Made by a program: the position numbers and the translations under genes
Shown here: positions 46,732 to 56,176 of the stretch, piece by piece
Layout: each line of letters opens with the position of its first letter
Numbering within the stretch: position 1 is the stretch's first letter
Source of the DNA: JAWKOK01 sp963765875
GTDB taxonomy: Bacteria; Chloroflexota; Anaerolineae; Caldilineales; Caldilineaceae
Length of the DNA stretch: 64,000 nucleotides
Assembly (NCBI GenBank): GCA_963765875.1
Contig: CAVXYK010000007.1
Span: 1 to 64,000 of the forward strand
Direction of reading: 5' to 3'
Notes under the pieces: model-generated
What the model was told of the DNA's origin: nothing
The model's input: the letters and a program-made list of their open reading frames with translations, nothing else
Databases searched by the model: none

Positions 46732-49011
46732 ATGATTGGACCTATGTCGCAAAAACACCAACCCTCAACTGATTCCCAGACTCAGACTGATACAGAGCAA
46801 TTCGTCAACGGAGAGGGCGCTCGCGTCGTCTTTCAACCCAATGGCCGCCAGGGCGATGTCGTTACCGGCACGTCATTGCTGGAAGCTGCTCGACGCATGG
46901 GCGTCGAGATCGAATCTATCTGCGGCGGACATCAGACCTGCGGAAAATGCAAGGTCAAGGTCGAGGAGGGCGAGTTTGCCAAGTTGGGCATCCGCTCAAC
47001 GGCGTCCCATTTGACGCCGCCCGGCGAACGTGAACTCTCCTACGCCGAGAAGCACAGCTTCGGCGACGGCATGCGCATGAGCTGCGCCTGCGAGGTCACG
47101 GGCGACCTGGTCATCACAGTGCCCGAGGAGAGCCAGACCCGCAAGCAGATCGTGCGCAAGGAGGCCGGCATCACGCGTGAGATCAGCGTTGACGCACTCA
47201 TGCGTCTCTACTATGTCGAACTGCCGGAGGGCGACCTCAAGGATCATCGTGGCGACTGGGAACGGCTGCGCGACGAATTGCAAGAGGTCCATGGCCTAGA
47301 AAATCTGCGCGTCGATTGGTCGGTGCTGGTCGAGTTACAAGATGCCCTGGCTCAAGCCAGACGGGCACTCACTGTTACAGTGCATGCCGAACAAGAGGTC
47401 GTGCGCGTCCAGCCCGGCTTCCACGAGGACATCTACGGCATTGCCTTTGACGTGGGCACGACCACAGTGGCAGGCCATCTCTGCCATCTGCGCACGGGCG
47501 AGATACTCTCCAGCGCCAGCCGCATGAATCCCCAGGTGCCCTATGGCGAGGACCTGATGAGCCGGGTTTCCTACGCCATGATGCATGATGACGGCACCGA
47601 ACGCATGCACCAGGTGATGATCGAAGGGATCAACGGCTTGATTGCGGACATGTGCCAACAGGCCGACATCTCAACCGATGATGTCGTTGAGGTCGTGGCT
47701 GTCGGCAATACAACCATGCATCATATTTTGCTCAACATCAATCCACGAGAACTGGGGGGCTCGCCCTTCAGTCTGGTCACCCATTCTGCGCTTGACATAA
47801 AGGCTCGCGATCTGAATATTAATATCTGTCGCGGCGGGAATTTCCATGTTCCGCCCTGTGAGGCAGGTCATGTGGGGGCTGATAATGTGGGCGTGCTGGT
47901 GGCCGAAGCGCCCTATCATCAGGACAAGCAACAGCTGATCATCGACATCGGCACCAATGGCGAAATCCTGTTGGGCAATCGTGACGAAGTCATGAGCGCA
48001 AGCAGCCCGACCGGTCCTGCCTTTGAGGGTGCACAGATTCTCCATGGCATGCGTGCCGCGGACGGTGCGATCGAGCGGCTGCGCATCGACCCCGTGACAC
48101 TGGAGGTCAAATATCGCATTATCGGCAAGGAAGAGTGGATCGAGAGTGAGGTGAAGGGAGCGGAGAACGGGGAACAGAAATCGAGCAGCGGCGATGACAT
48201 GGCTGTAGAGGCTGATGATGAATCTCCGATCTTGGATCCCCGCGAAGCACGGCGTGCCGCTCGCGAAGCGCTCCTGAATCCGGAACTAAAAGCATCCGGC
48301 ATCTGCGGCTCAGGCATTATCGAGGGCGTGGCTGAGCTTTTCCTGGCCGGCGTCATCTCGCCCAATGGTCGCTTTGTGGCGCTGGATCATCCACGCCTGC
48401 GAACTGGGCTGGGCAACGGCCGTGGCAAGGCCGAATTCGTGCTGGCGTGGCCCCACGAGACCAGCACCGGACGCGAGATCGTTATTCACTCCGATGACAT
48501 TCGTGCCATCCAGTTGGCCAAAGCGGCGCTCTATGCCGGGGCCAAGTTGCTCATGCGTCGAATGGGGCTGGAAAGCGTCGACCACGTCGTGTTGGCCGGC
48601 GGCTTTGGCAGCTACATCGATCCTATGCACGCCATGATACTCGGCCTAATCCCCGACTGTGATCTGGAACTCGTCAGCGCGGTCGGCAATGCAGCCGGCG
48701 ACGGCGCACGCATGATCCTGCTCGATCGGGAGAAGCGTGCCGAGGCTGAATGGTCGGCACGTTGGGTGACCTACGTCGAGACTGCTGTTGAACCTTCCTT
48801 CCAGGAGGACTTTGTGGTTGCGCTCGACTTCCCCCATGCAGTCGATCCGTTCCCCAAGCTGTCGGTGGTGATCGAAGAAGCCCGTGCCAAGTGGCCGCCG
48901 GAACGCCATGAAGCCTACGCTGCCTTCCTGCCCAACCGTGGGGCCAACCGCACCAGCCCTTCAGAACGAGAATCCCGGCGCTCGGCAAGGGCCGCGCGCC
49001 GCGGGCAATAG
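46732..49011 (+). CDS. RACo-type corrinoid activation/regeneration protein (2Fe-2S ferredoxin + ASKHA)
   Basis: 759 residues. An N-terminal plant-type [2Fe-2S] ferredoxin (C64, C70, C73 in SICGGHQTCGKCKV and the fourth Cys in MSCAC) is followed by a linker and the ASKHA ATPase domain of DUF4445: IAFDVGTTTVAGHL, VVAVGNTTMHH, LIIDIGTNGEILLG, ASGICGSGIIEGVAEL and VVLAGGFGSYIDP. In methylotrophs and acetogens this protein uses ATP to reduce inactive Co(II) corrinoid of a methyltransferase back to Co(I). The start at ATG 46732 is not well fixed (46744 possible). A charged insert of about 25 residues (48170-48230) is unusual. The corrinoid protein itself is not in the window. Confidence 0.88.
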   Translation: MIGPMSQKHQPSTDSQTQTDTEQFVNGEGARVVFQPNGRQGDVVTGTSLLEAARRMGVEIESICGGHQTCGKCKVKVEEGEFAKLGIRSTASHLTPPGERELSYAEKHSFGDGMRMSCACEVTGDLVITVPEESQTRKQIVRKEAGITREISVDALMRLYYVELPEGDLKDHRGDWERLRDELQEVHGLENLRVDWSVLVELQDALAQARRALTVTVHAEQEVVRVQPGFHEDIYGIAFDVGTTTVAGHLCHLRTGEILSSASRMNPQVPYGEDLMSRVSYAMMHDDGTERMHQVMIEGINGLIADMCQQADISTDDVVEVVAVGNTTMHHILLNINPRELGGSPFSLVTHSALDIKARDLNINICRGGNFHVPPCEAGHVGADNVGVLVAEAPYHQDKQQLIIDIGTNGEILLGNRDEVMSASSPTGPAFEGAQILHGMRAADGAIERLRIDPVTLEVKYRIIGKEEWIESEVKGAENGEQKSSSGDDMAVEADDESPILDPREARRAAREALLNPELKASGICGSGIIEGVAELFLAGVISPNGRFVALDHPRLRTGLGNGRGKAEFVLAWPHETSTGREIVIHSDDIRAIQLAKAALYAGAKLLMRRMGLESVDHVVLAGGFGSYIDPMHAMILGLIPDCDLELVSAVGNAAGDGARMILLDREKRAEAEWSARWVTYVETAVEPSFQEDFVVALDFPHAVDPFPKLSVVIEEARAKWPPERHEAYAAFLPNRGANRTSPSERESRRSARAARRGQ

Positions 49012-49046
49012 ACAAAATCATCATTGCAGGATAGACACGCCGTAGG

Positions 49047-49066
49047 GACAGGTCTCAGACCTGCCC
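49047..49066. repeat. Palindrome GACAGGTCTCAGACCTGCCC
   Basis: Second copy of the element at 37518, again in the gap after a stop codon. Confidence 0.5.
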
Positions 49067-49109
49067 ACCACTAGGACCATCCGAAAATCCGCATGAAGGA
49101 GAAACATCC

Positions 49110-51050
49110 ATGGCACCGACCGTTGCACCCTACGGTTCGTGGCGCTCGCCAATCACAACCGACCTAATCATCTCAGAGACTATTGGCCTTGGCGGGATCT
49201 TCCTGGACGGGGAAGAGATCTACTGGTTGGAAATGCGTCCGGCCGAAAAGGGACGCTATGTACTCGTACGATCACGACCAGGCAGTGAGCCGGAAGAGAT
49301 TCTGCCGTCGGATACCAACGTCCGCACTCGTGTCCACGAATACGGCGGTGCGGCCTATGCCGTGCATCAGCGTACGGTTGTCTACTGCAATTTCGCAGAT
49401 CAGAAAATGTACATTCAACGTCCCGGCGAGTCGCCCGCCGCGCTGACACCCGACGGCCAGCGCTATGCGGATATTGTTTTTGATGAAGGCCGCGGGCGAG
49501 TCATCTGTGTGCGCGAGGATCACACGAATCCAGATGTTGAAGCCGTCAACACATTGGTGGCCGTGGATCTGACCTCGGGCGGTGATGGGACGGTGCTTGC
49601 GTCAGGCTACGACTTCTATTCGTCGCCGGCGATCAGCCCCGACGGCAAGCAGTTGGCATGGCTGTCCTGGAACCACCCTGACATGCCCTGGACCAACACC
49701 GAGCTCTGGGTCGCCGAAATCGCTGCCGACGGCTCGCTGACCAATGCCCGGCATGTGGCTGGAGGCGTCGACGAATCTATTTTCCAGCCCTGCTGGTCGC
49801 CGGACGGCGTGTTCACCTTCGTCTCCGATCGCTCAAACTGGTGGAACCTCTATCGATGGGACGGCGAAACGAGTGAAGCCCTTTGCCCGTTGGAGGCCGA
49901 GTTTGGACGGCCTCAATGGGCCTTTGGCAATCCGAGCTACGGATACATCTCGGAAAACGAGATTGTCTGCACATACACGCAGAACGGCGCCTGGCAATTG
50001 GGCCTTATCGATGTTGGCGCCGGCACGTTGGCAACCTACGATCTACCCTATTCGGGCTTCAACTATGTCGAGGTTACGCCCTCGACCGTCGTGTTCCTGG
50101 CTGGATCGCCGGCTGAGGCCGGATCGATCGTGGCCATGGACCTTGATAGCATGAACCTGGAGACATTGCGCTGGTCCAGCACGGTCACGGTTGATCCCGG
50201 CTACCTCTCTATGCCGGAATCCATCGAGTTCCCGTCTAGGCATGGCGAGTCTGCCTACGCCATCTACTATGCGCCCCATAACCAGGACTACGAAGCGCCG
50301 GAAGGCGATCTGCCGCCTCTTCTGGTTATGAGCCATGGCGGGCCAACGGGCGCCACGTCCAGCAGCTTCAGCCTCAACATCCAGTTCTGGACTAGCCGTG
50401 GTATCGCCGTCGTCGATGTCAACTACGGTGGCAGCACCGGCTACGGTCGCGAGTATCGCATGCGTCTTGACGGTACGTGGGGCATCGTTGACATTGACGA
50501 CTGTGTAGACGCAGCCCGGTCGCTGGTAGCGCGTGGCCTAGCCGATGGCGAGGCTCTTCTGATACGCGGCGGCAGCGCCGGCGGCTACACGACGTTGGCC
50601 GCGCTCACTTTCGAGGATGTCTTCAAGGCAGGGGCCAGCTACTTTGGCGTCAGCGACCTGGGCGCGTTGGCCACCGAGACCCACAAGTTTGAGTCACGCT
50701 ATCTCGACAATCTCATCGGACCCTATCCCGAACGGCAGGATCTGTACGAACAGCGCTCGCCGCTCTTTCACACTGAGGGTCTTTCCTGTCCCGTCATCTT
50801 CTTCCAGGGGCTTGAGGACAAGATCGTATTGCCAAATCAGGCCGAACTGATGGTCGATGCACTGCGTGAAAAAGGGGTTCCCGTGGCCTATGTTCCCTTT
50901 GAAGGCGAGCAGCACGGTTTCCGGCAGGCGAAGAATATCAAACGCTCGTTGGACGGTGAGCTCTACTTTTATAGCAAGGTCCTGGGTTTTGAGTTGGCGG
51001 ACCCGGTGGAGCCTGTGGAAATTGAGAATATGGCGGGATTGAACGACTAA
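49110..51050 (+). CDS. S9-family prolyl oligopeptidase / acylaminoacyl peptidase
   Basis: 646 residues: an N-terminal seven-bladed beta-propeller (residues about 1-370, WD-like strands such as SPDGKQLAWLSW, FQPCWSPDGVFTFVSD) and a C-terminal alpha/beta-hydrolase. The catalytic Ser is about residue 488 in IRGGSAGGYTTLAAL, the Asp in IFFQGLEDKIV and the His near 602 in FEGEQHGFRQ. HGGPTG (oxyanion loop) near 410. Cytoplasmic, cleaves short peptides. AAGGAG precedes ATG 49110. It separates the RACo-type gene from the methyltransferase genes but reads in the same direction. Confidence 0.92.
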   Translation: MAPTVAPYGSWRSPITTDLIISETIGLGGIFLDGEEIYWLEMRPAEKGRYVLVRSRPGSEPEEILPSDTNVRTRVHEYGGAAYAVHQRTVVYCNFADQKMYIQRPGESPAALTPDGQRYADIVFDEGRGRVICVREDHTNPDVEAVNTLVAVDLTSGGDGTVLASGYDFYSSPAISPDGKQLAWLSWNHPDMPWTNTELWVAEIAADGSLTNARHVAGGVDESIFQPCWSPDGVFTFVSDRSNWWNLYRWDGETSEALCPLEAEFGRPQWAFGNPSYGYISENEIVCTYTQNGAWQLGLIDVGAGTLATYDLPYSGFNYVEVTPSTVVFLAGSPAEAGSIVAMDLDSMNLETLRWSSTVTVDPGYLSMPESIEFPSRHGESAYAIYYAPHNQDYEAPEGDLPPLLVMSHGGPTGATSSSFSLNIQFWTSRGIAVVDVNYGGSTGYGREYRMRLDGTWGIVDIDDCVDAARSLVARGLADGEALLIRGGSAGGYTTLAALTFEDVFKAGASYFGVSDLGALATETHKFESRYLDNLIGPYPERQDLYEQRSPLFHTEGLSCPVIFFQGLEDKIVLPNQAELMVDALREKGVPVAYVPFEGEQHGFRQAKNIKRSLDGELYFYSKVLGFELADPVEPVEIENMAGLND

Positions 51051-51101
51051 TCCCATTTGTCAAACCAATGATTTTGTGTGCACAAGTGGACCTGAAACTC
51101 T

Positions 51102-51395
51102 ATGGCAAAATATCAAATCACATTCTGGCGCAGCATTCCATCCATGGTGACGGCGCAGGAGGGACGACGCAACCGCGTCCGTGTCGAACTGCCGCTGCGC
51201 TTTCAAGAGGCCATTGACGAAGCGGCAATGCGCGCCGGCCTCGCCGGCACCGATGCCTATCTTGACCAGTGGCATAAGGGCGATTGGCAGGAGCGCGACG
51301 GCGAGCCAAAGGTTGTTGCTGACAGTGTGGCTGCCGAACTCGAAACAGAATACTCAGAGGCGAAGGTGAGCGAGCTGATCAGCGCCAAACGATGA
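51102..51395 (+). CDS. Small conserved protein, PF13769 (so-called virulence factor) type
   Basis: 97 residues. The pattern MAKYQITFWRSIPSMVTAQEG, VRVELPLRFQEAIDEAAMRAGL and DAYLDQWHKGDW is that of the family labelled Virulence_fact, whose members sit with corrinoid methyltransferase and DUF1638 genes in other genomes; I recall this association but could not check it here. The name has no bearing on pathogenicity in this context. Role unknown, possibly an auxiliary of the methyl-transfer complex. ATG 51102 is 51 bases after the peptidase gene and 43 before the methyltransferase gene. Confidence 0.65.
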   Translation: MAKYQITFWRSIPSMVTAQEGRRNRVRVELPLRFQEAIDEAAMRAGLAGTDAYLDQWHKGDWQERDGEPKVVADSVAAELETEYSEAKVSELISAKR

Positions 51396-51438
51396 GGGAA
51401 TCCCTGTGCCGACTAGGCATTAGACGAAAGCGAGTATT

Positions 51439-52446
51439 ATGAAGCAAACAAACACGAACCCGCTGCTCTCCCGCTTTGAATCAGGCGAGATTGTGGTCGG
51501 CGACGGCGCCATGGGCACCATGTTGCAGGGCGCCGGATTGACCGACGGCGGTGCGCCGGAAATCTGGAATGTCGAGAAGCCGGAGGCGCTGCGGAAAATC
51601 TACCAGGCCTATGCCGATGCCGGGGCCGATATCATCACGACCAACACATTCGGCGGCAGCCTAGGGCGCTTGCAGTTTCACAATGTCGGCGACCGGGTCT
51701 ATGAGCTGAACCGTGCCGCCGCCGAGTTGGCCAAGGAGGTTGCTACGTCAACCGGTGCGTTGGTGGCGGGCGACATTGGTCCTTCAGGCGAGTTGATCGA
51801 GCCGGTCGGGGTCCTCACCATGGACGAGGCCATCGACATGTTTGCCGAGCAGGCCCGGGGTCTCATCGATGGCGGCTCTGACTTCATCCTCATCGAGACC
51901 ATGAGCCATCTCAACGAGATGGAAGCGGCAGTCAAAGGCATACGCAAAGTGGATTCCGACATCGTCATCGCCGCCACCATGAGCTTCGATACCAACTATC
52001 ACACCATGATGGGCGTCAGCCCGCGCGATGCCTTGCCGGCCATGGCTGATTGGGGCGTCACTGCTATCGGAGCCAACTGCGGCAATGGCCCTGAGGAGAT
52101 CGAGGTGGTCATGACGCAGATGGCCCAGTGCCGACCGGATGGCATCTACCTCATTGCCCAGAGCAACGCCGGCCTGCCTCAATATGTGGACGGCAAGATT
52201 GAGTACGACGGCACGCCTGAGGTGATGGCCGACTACGCACTCAGAATGCGCAACCTCGGCATCGACTACATCGGCGCCTGTTGCGGCAGCACGCCGGCCC
52301 ACATCGCCGCCATGAAGGTGGCGCTTGAGGAGGCCAAAGACCAACCCATCGCCGGCCCGCCTCCCGTCGACCCTGATGCCGCCATTGAAAGCCCGGAAAG
52401 CCGCGCAGCGCGCAGTGCGGAGCGGAGACGGGCGAGACGAGGATAA
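51439..52446 (+). CDS. Homocysteine S-methyltransferase-family protein (BHMT/MetH-N like)
   Basis: 335 residues of the zinc-dependent methyltransferase barrel: VVGDGAMGTMLQGAGL at the start, DIITTNTFGG, and the zinc cysteines in GANCGNGP (about residue 214) and GACCGSTP (about 281-282). It accepts a methyl group from a donor such as betaine or a methyl-corrinoid onto homocysteine, producing methionine. The absent cobalamin and folate domains mean that it is not full-length MetH. Its neighbours (RACo type, PF13769, DUF1638) suggest it completes a corrinoid methyl route. The last 20 residues are Arg-rich. Confidence 0.85.
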   Translation: MKQTNTNPLLSRFESGEIVVGDGAMGTMLQGAGLTDGGAPEIWNVEKPEALRKIYQAYADAGADIITTNTFGGSLGRLQFHNVGDRVYELNRAAAELAKEVATSTGALVAGDIGPSGELIEPVGVLTMDEAIDMFAEQARGLIDGGSDFILIETMSHLNEMEAAVKGIRKVDSDIVIAATMSFDTNYHTMMGVSPRDALPAMADWGVTAIGANCGNGPEEIEVVMTQMAQCRPDGIYLIAQSNAGLPQYVDGKIEYDGTPEVMADYALRMRNLGIDYIGACCGSTPAHIAAMKVALEEAKDQPIAGPPPVDPDAAIESPESRAARSAERRRARRG

Positions 52447-52449
52447 GGC

Positions 52450-52645
52450 AATTCGTACTGCGTACTGCGCAAGGAATGGGTGGACGACCGGGGCCGTAAA
52501 TGGTATCGCTGTGGTGGTCGGAGTGCGGTTTATGCGCTTGTTGTATGATCACAGATCTTGCCCGCTCCAATTTCACGCGGCACGAAGCAAGCAGTACGCC
52601 TTACATCAACCCATATTACGCACTACGTATGACGCAGTACACTCT
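52450..52645. repeat. ACGCAG/TACTGCG words upstream of DUF1638
   Basis: CGTACTGCGTACTGCGCAAGG at 52455 and CACGAAGCAAGCAGTACGCC (52578) with ACGCACTACGTATGACGCAG (52616), same word family as 7905-8096 and 11340-11482. Confidence 0.4.
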
Positions 52646-53254
52646 ATGAAAATCGGCATCATCGCATGTGGCGCCATCGTGCGCGAACTGATCGCAATTG
52701 CCAATCGCCAGGGATGGGACTATGAGTTGACGGCTGTGCCTGCTCAGTTGCACAACCTGCCGCACAAGATCGCGCCTGCAGTACAAGAGAAACTTGACGG
52801 CTGGGCCCTGCGCTTTGACCTGATCCTGGTTGGCTATGCCGATTGCGGCAGTGGCGGAGCCGTCGATGAACTGGTCAACCGCTACGATCACGTGGCTCGT
52901 ATTCCCGGCCCTCACTGTTATGAATTCTATGGCGGCGAGCGTTTCACCGAGCATTCCGAAGCGCATCCAGGTACGTTCTACGTCACAGATTTTTTGGCCC
53001 GCCACTTCGATGGCCTGGTTTGGAAGGGGCTCGGGCTGGATCGTGCGCCGGAGCTGCATGAGCTCTACTTCGCCAACTACACTCACCTCTACTACCTCCA
53101 GCAACAGCCCGACCACAATGAGAGTGAGCGTGCCAAGAACGCTGCTGACAAAATAGGCGTTGAATATCTCCAACTCGACACTGGTCTGGACGTGCTAGAG
53201 CGGCGGTTGGTCGCCATCGTTGAGCAGTTCCAAGCGAGAAGTGACGCAGTATGA
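52646..53254 (+). CDS. DUF1638 family protein
   Basis: 202 residues beginning MKIGIIACGAIVRELIAIAN. Conserved features are the Cys of IACGA, the paired DLILVGYADCGSGGAVDELV with its Cys, and RIPGPHCYEFYGG. DUF1638 proteins are found beside corrinoid methyltransferase and RACo genes, but no reaction is established. The three invariant-looking Cys and His may bind a metal (inference). ATG 52646 is 199 bases after the methyltransferase gene; the gap holds ACGCAG-type repeats. Overlaps the next gene as ATGA. Confidence 0.75.
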   Translation: MKIGIIACGAIVRELIAIANRQGWDYELTAVPAQLHNLPHKIAPAVQEKLDGWALRFDLILVGYADCGSGGAVDELVNRYDHVARIPGPHCYEFYGGERFTEHSEAHPGTFYVTDFLARHFDGLVWKGLGLDRAPELHELYFANYTHLYYLQQQPDHNESERAKNAADKIGVEYLQLDTGLDVLERRLVAIVEQFQARSDAV

Positions 53255-54177
53255 AGCGCGTCATCTTCATCTTTCTAGACGGTGTCGGCTTGGGTGCGGA
53301 TGATGAATCTGTCAATCCGCTGGCCCATGACAGCTACGCCACCCTTGCCGATCTGCTAGATGGGCAACGGCCGGTTGCCGACAGCGGACGCCTCTCAACC
53401 AAACAAGCAGAACTCATCCCAACCGACGCCTGTCTGGGCATCGCCGGCCGCCCACAGAGCGCGACCGGACAGGCGACGATCCTCACCGGAATCAACGCAT
53501 CGCAACGCCTGGGTGAGCACTACGGCCCACGCCCCGATGCACGCGTCCGTGATGTCATCGACGAGGGGAGTCTCTTCCGCCGTTTGCATGAACGTGGCCG
53601 CAGCGGCTTTTTTGTCAATGCCTATCCCCAGGGCTATTTTGATGCGGTCAACCGCGGCAAACGTCGCCTCAGCGCCGTTCCGTATGCGGCCACTGTTGGT
53701 GGGCAGGCACTCCTGACCCATGACGATCTGATCGATGGACGCGGTCTTGCCGCCGATTTCACCAACCTCGGCTGGCGCGACCAACTGGGCTATGAAGATG
53801 TGCCGATTTTTTCGCCCGAAGAGGGGGGACGTCAGTTGTGGACCATTGCCAAGGACCACGACTTCGTCTTCTTTGAGCACTGGATGACCGACCTGCTAGG
53901 CCATCGACGCCAGCTGCAAGGCGCGATTGAGACGCTCCAGACCTTCGATGGCTTTCTTGGCGGGTTGATGGACGCTGCCGATCTGGCTCAGACGATGATC
54001 ATCGTAGGCAGCGATCACGGCAATGTCGAAGATTGCGGCCATCGCAAACACACCAAGAATCCGGCGTTGACCCTGTTGTTGGGCGCCGGGAGGCAGGCAT
54101 ACGCGTCCAGGGTCTCGTCACTCGTTGATTTCACGCCGATTATTGAGGATTTCCTGGGTGGAGAGGGTGCGATGTGA
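53251..54177 (+). CDS. Alkaline-phosphatase-superfamily metalloenzyme
   Basis: 308 residues with the superfamily metal sites: FIFLDGVGLGADD at the N terminus and IIVGSDHGNVEDCGHRKHT (Asp-His pair plus distal His) near the C terminus; a Thr in SATGQATILTGINAS is the likely nucleophile. This resembles the catalytic core of phosphopentomutase and 2,3-bisphosphoglycerate-independent phosphoglycerate mutase, but without their inserted domain, so the substrate is unknown. Translationally coupled to DUF1638 through an ATGA overlap; they may share a pathway. Confidence 0.82.
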   Translation: MKRVIFIFLDGVGLGADDESVNPLAHDSYATLADLLDGQRPVADSGRLSTKQAELIPTDACLGIAGRPQSATGQATILTGINASQRLGEHYGPRPDARVRDVIDEGSLFRRLHERGRSGFFVNAYPQGYFDAVNRGKRRLSAVPYAATVGGQALLTHDDLIDGRGLAADFTNLGWRDQLGYEDVPIFSPEEGGRQLWTIAKDHDFVFFEHWMTDLLGHRRQLQGAIETLQTFDGFLGGLMDAADLAQTMIIVGSDHGNVEDCGHRKHTKNPALTLLLGAGRQAYASRVSSLVDFTPIIEDFLGGEGAM

Positions 54178-54190
54178 TAGTATCGTACGT

Positions 54191-55447
54191 TTAGGAAAGG
54201 CCCTGATGCGGCAATGTGAACTGAAATCGCGTCCCTTTGCCCAATTCACTGGCGACATTGATCTGCCCGCCGTGGGCCTCAACCAGACCTTTGGCAATGG
54301 CCAGGCCCAAACCCGATCCCCCGGTAGCCCGGCTGCGCGACTTCTCCGCGCGGTAAAATTGCTCGAACACATGGGGCAAATCCTCGGCGCTGATGCCCTC
54401 GCCGGAATCCCGTACCTCGACCGCCACCCGATGATCAACCGACCACGCCCGCACCTGCACCATGCCGCTGGACGGTGTGTGACGTATTGCATTGCCGATC
54501 AGATTGGAGAGGACACGCCCGATCTGGCGTGCGTCGAGAACGACCGGATCAACCCCCGGCCTGACTTCACCCGCCAACTGGACACCCTTCTCCATGGCCA
54601 GGGCCGAAAAGCTCTCCAGGGTATCCGAGATCAGATCCGACAGCTGATTGGGTTGCCGATCCAGCTTGATGCCGCCGGCATCGATCTGGGCCATGTCGAA
54701 GAGGTCATCAATCAAGACGGCAAGCGAACCGATGTCCCGTTTTGCTGTGATGAGCAGACGGTCCACTGTTTCCGGATCGTCGACCATGTGGTCGGCTAAG
54801 GCCTCGATGATGGCACGTACGGAAGCCAACGGCGTGCGCAGATCATGGCCGGCCCAGGCGATCAAGTTGCGTCGCAACAGATCGACCTCGCGCTTTTTCT
54901 CTTCCGCTTCCTGAAGTTGAGCGGCCATGGCATTGAAGGCATGGGCCAATTCGGCCATCTCATCGTTGCCGTTGACCTCGACCCGTGTGTCAAAGCGACC
55001 TTCGGCAATCATCGCCGCGCCCAGATTGAGCGCGCTGATGTTGTCAGTCAGATTGGCGGAGAGGAAGATGCCGAGGGAGACGGCGATTCCTGCTGCGAAG
55101 ACGAGTAGAATGGTCGCCAGCGTCAGATCGTGCTGGTTGATGAACATCAGGCGCGCCGTAACCCAGACATTCACAAAGGTCAGGACGGTGCTCAACGCGT
55201 AGCCTGCAATCAACGTCCACTTGATCTGAGGGGAGCGATTGATCCACCCCCATCGATAGGCACTGTAGCCTGCGATCAACGACACAAGCGCCGTGATGGA
55301 AAGAAAGATCGTCATGTCGCGGAACTCTACACCGGGCGGACGCATGATCAGGAAGAATATCAGCAACGTGAACGCCAAGGCCATCGCGATGCCGGCCACA
55401 AAGCGCAGCAGCAATATCAGCGGTTGGCGAGTTGGTTGAATGACCAT
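54191..55447 (-). CDS. Sensor histidine kinase
   Basis: 418 residues: four membrane helices (about 10-35, 45-67, 77-100, 107-130) with almost no extracellular loop, a HAMP linker (to about 185), and a HisKA domain with H201 in AGHDLRTPLASV. The ATPase domain has NLIGNAIRHTP (N box), DSGEGI (G1), FEQFYR (F) and GGSGLGLAIAKG (G2). Autophosphorylates at H201 and passes the phosphate to the regulator encoded 26 bases upstream. The short loops suggest it senses a membrane or intracellular signal, as in bacitracin-type sensors. Confidence 0.93.
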   Translation of the reverse strand: MVIQPTRQPLILLLRFVAGIAMALAFTLLIFFLIMRPPGVEFRDMTIFLSITALVSLIAGYSAYRWGWINRSPQIKWTLIAGYALSTVLTFVNVWVTARLMFINQHDLTLATILLVFAAGIAVSLGIFLSANLTDNISALNLGAAMIAEGRFDTRVEVNGNDEMAELAHAFNAMAAQLQEAEEKKREVDLLRRNLIAWAGHDLRTPLASVRAIIEALADHMVDDPETVDRLLITAKRDIGSLAVLIDDLFDMAQIDAGGIKLDRQPNQLSDLISDTLESFSALAMEKGVQLAGEVRPGVDPVVLDARQIGRVLSNLIGNAIRHTPSSGMVQVRAWSVDHRVAVEVRDSGEGISAEDLPHVFEQFYRAEKSRSRATGGSGLGLAIAKGLVEAHGGQINVASELGKGTRFQFTLPHQGLS

Positions 55448-55473
55448 CGTATTGCTCCAGTTGCAGCACTACT

Positions 55474-56163
55474 CTACGGCTCGAATTTGTAGCCAACGCC
55501 CCAGACCGTGAGTATGTGTCGAGGGGTGGCCGGATCCGGCTCGATCTTCTCACGAAGACGGCGCACGTGCACTGTGACAGTGCTTGGATCGAGGTATTCT
55601 GACTCGCCCCATACATTTTCCAGCAATTGGGTACGGTTGAAGACCTGACGGGGTCTACTGGCCAGCATCCATAGCAGATCAAACTCTTTGGCGGTGAGGG
55701 CAATCTCCTGCTGTGCCAGAGTGACCAGGCGTGTATTTGGATTGATGGTCAGCCCGGAGAAGGTTAGCGCCTGCTTTTCCTCTTCAACCGGCGTGACCTG
55801 AGCGCGCCTCAGCACGGCGCGCACGCGACTAACCAACTCCTGGGGACTGAAGGGCTTGACCACGTAATCATCAGCGCCCATCTCCAGGCCGACAATGCGG
55901 TCCGCTTCCTCGCGGCGCGCCGTCAGCATGATGATCGGTGTGTCGCCCTCCGCTCGGACACGACGTGTGATCTCAAGGCCGTCTACCTCGGGCAGCATCA
56001 GATCGAGCACGACCAGGTCGGGCATCTTTTGCACCATCATTTCCAGCGCCTTCTTGCCGTCGTGAGCGACCTGAACTTCGTAGCCGGCGCGCTGAAGGTA
56101 GAGGCTGACAATTTCGACGATGCTGGGCTCGTCGTCAACGACAAGAATTGTTTGTGTTTGCAT
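55474..56163 (-). CDS. OmpR/PhoB-type response regulator
   Basis: 229 residues. Receiver domain with the acidic pair in VVDDEPS, phosphorylated D54 in VVLDLMLPE and K103 in VVKPF; C-terminal winged helix (SRPRQVFNRTQLLENVWG, VTVHVRRLREKIE, VWGVGYKFEP). Binds DNA in the cytoplasm. ATG 56163 follows GAGGGAGG with good spacing and removes 20 residues of upstream reading. Between the MFS gene and the kinase gene, so it may control the transporter's own operon. Confidence 0.94.
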   Translation of the reverse strand: MQTQTILVVDDEPSIVEIVSLYLQRAGYEVQVAHDGKKALEMMVQKMPDLVVLDLMLPEVDGLEITRRVRAEGDTPIIMLTARREEADRIVGLEMGADDYVVKPFSPQELVSRVRAVLRRAQVTPVEEEKQALTFSGLTINPNTRLVTLAQQEIALTAKEFDLLWMLASRPRQVFNRTQLLENVWGESEYLDPSTVTVHVRRLREKIEPDPATPRHILTVWGVGYKFEP

Positions 56164-56176
56164 GTGGATTCCTCCC

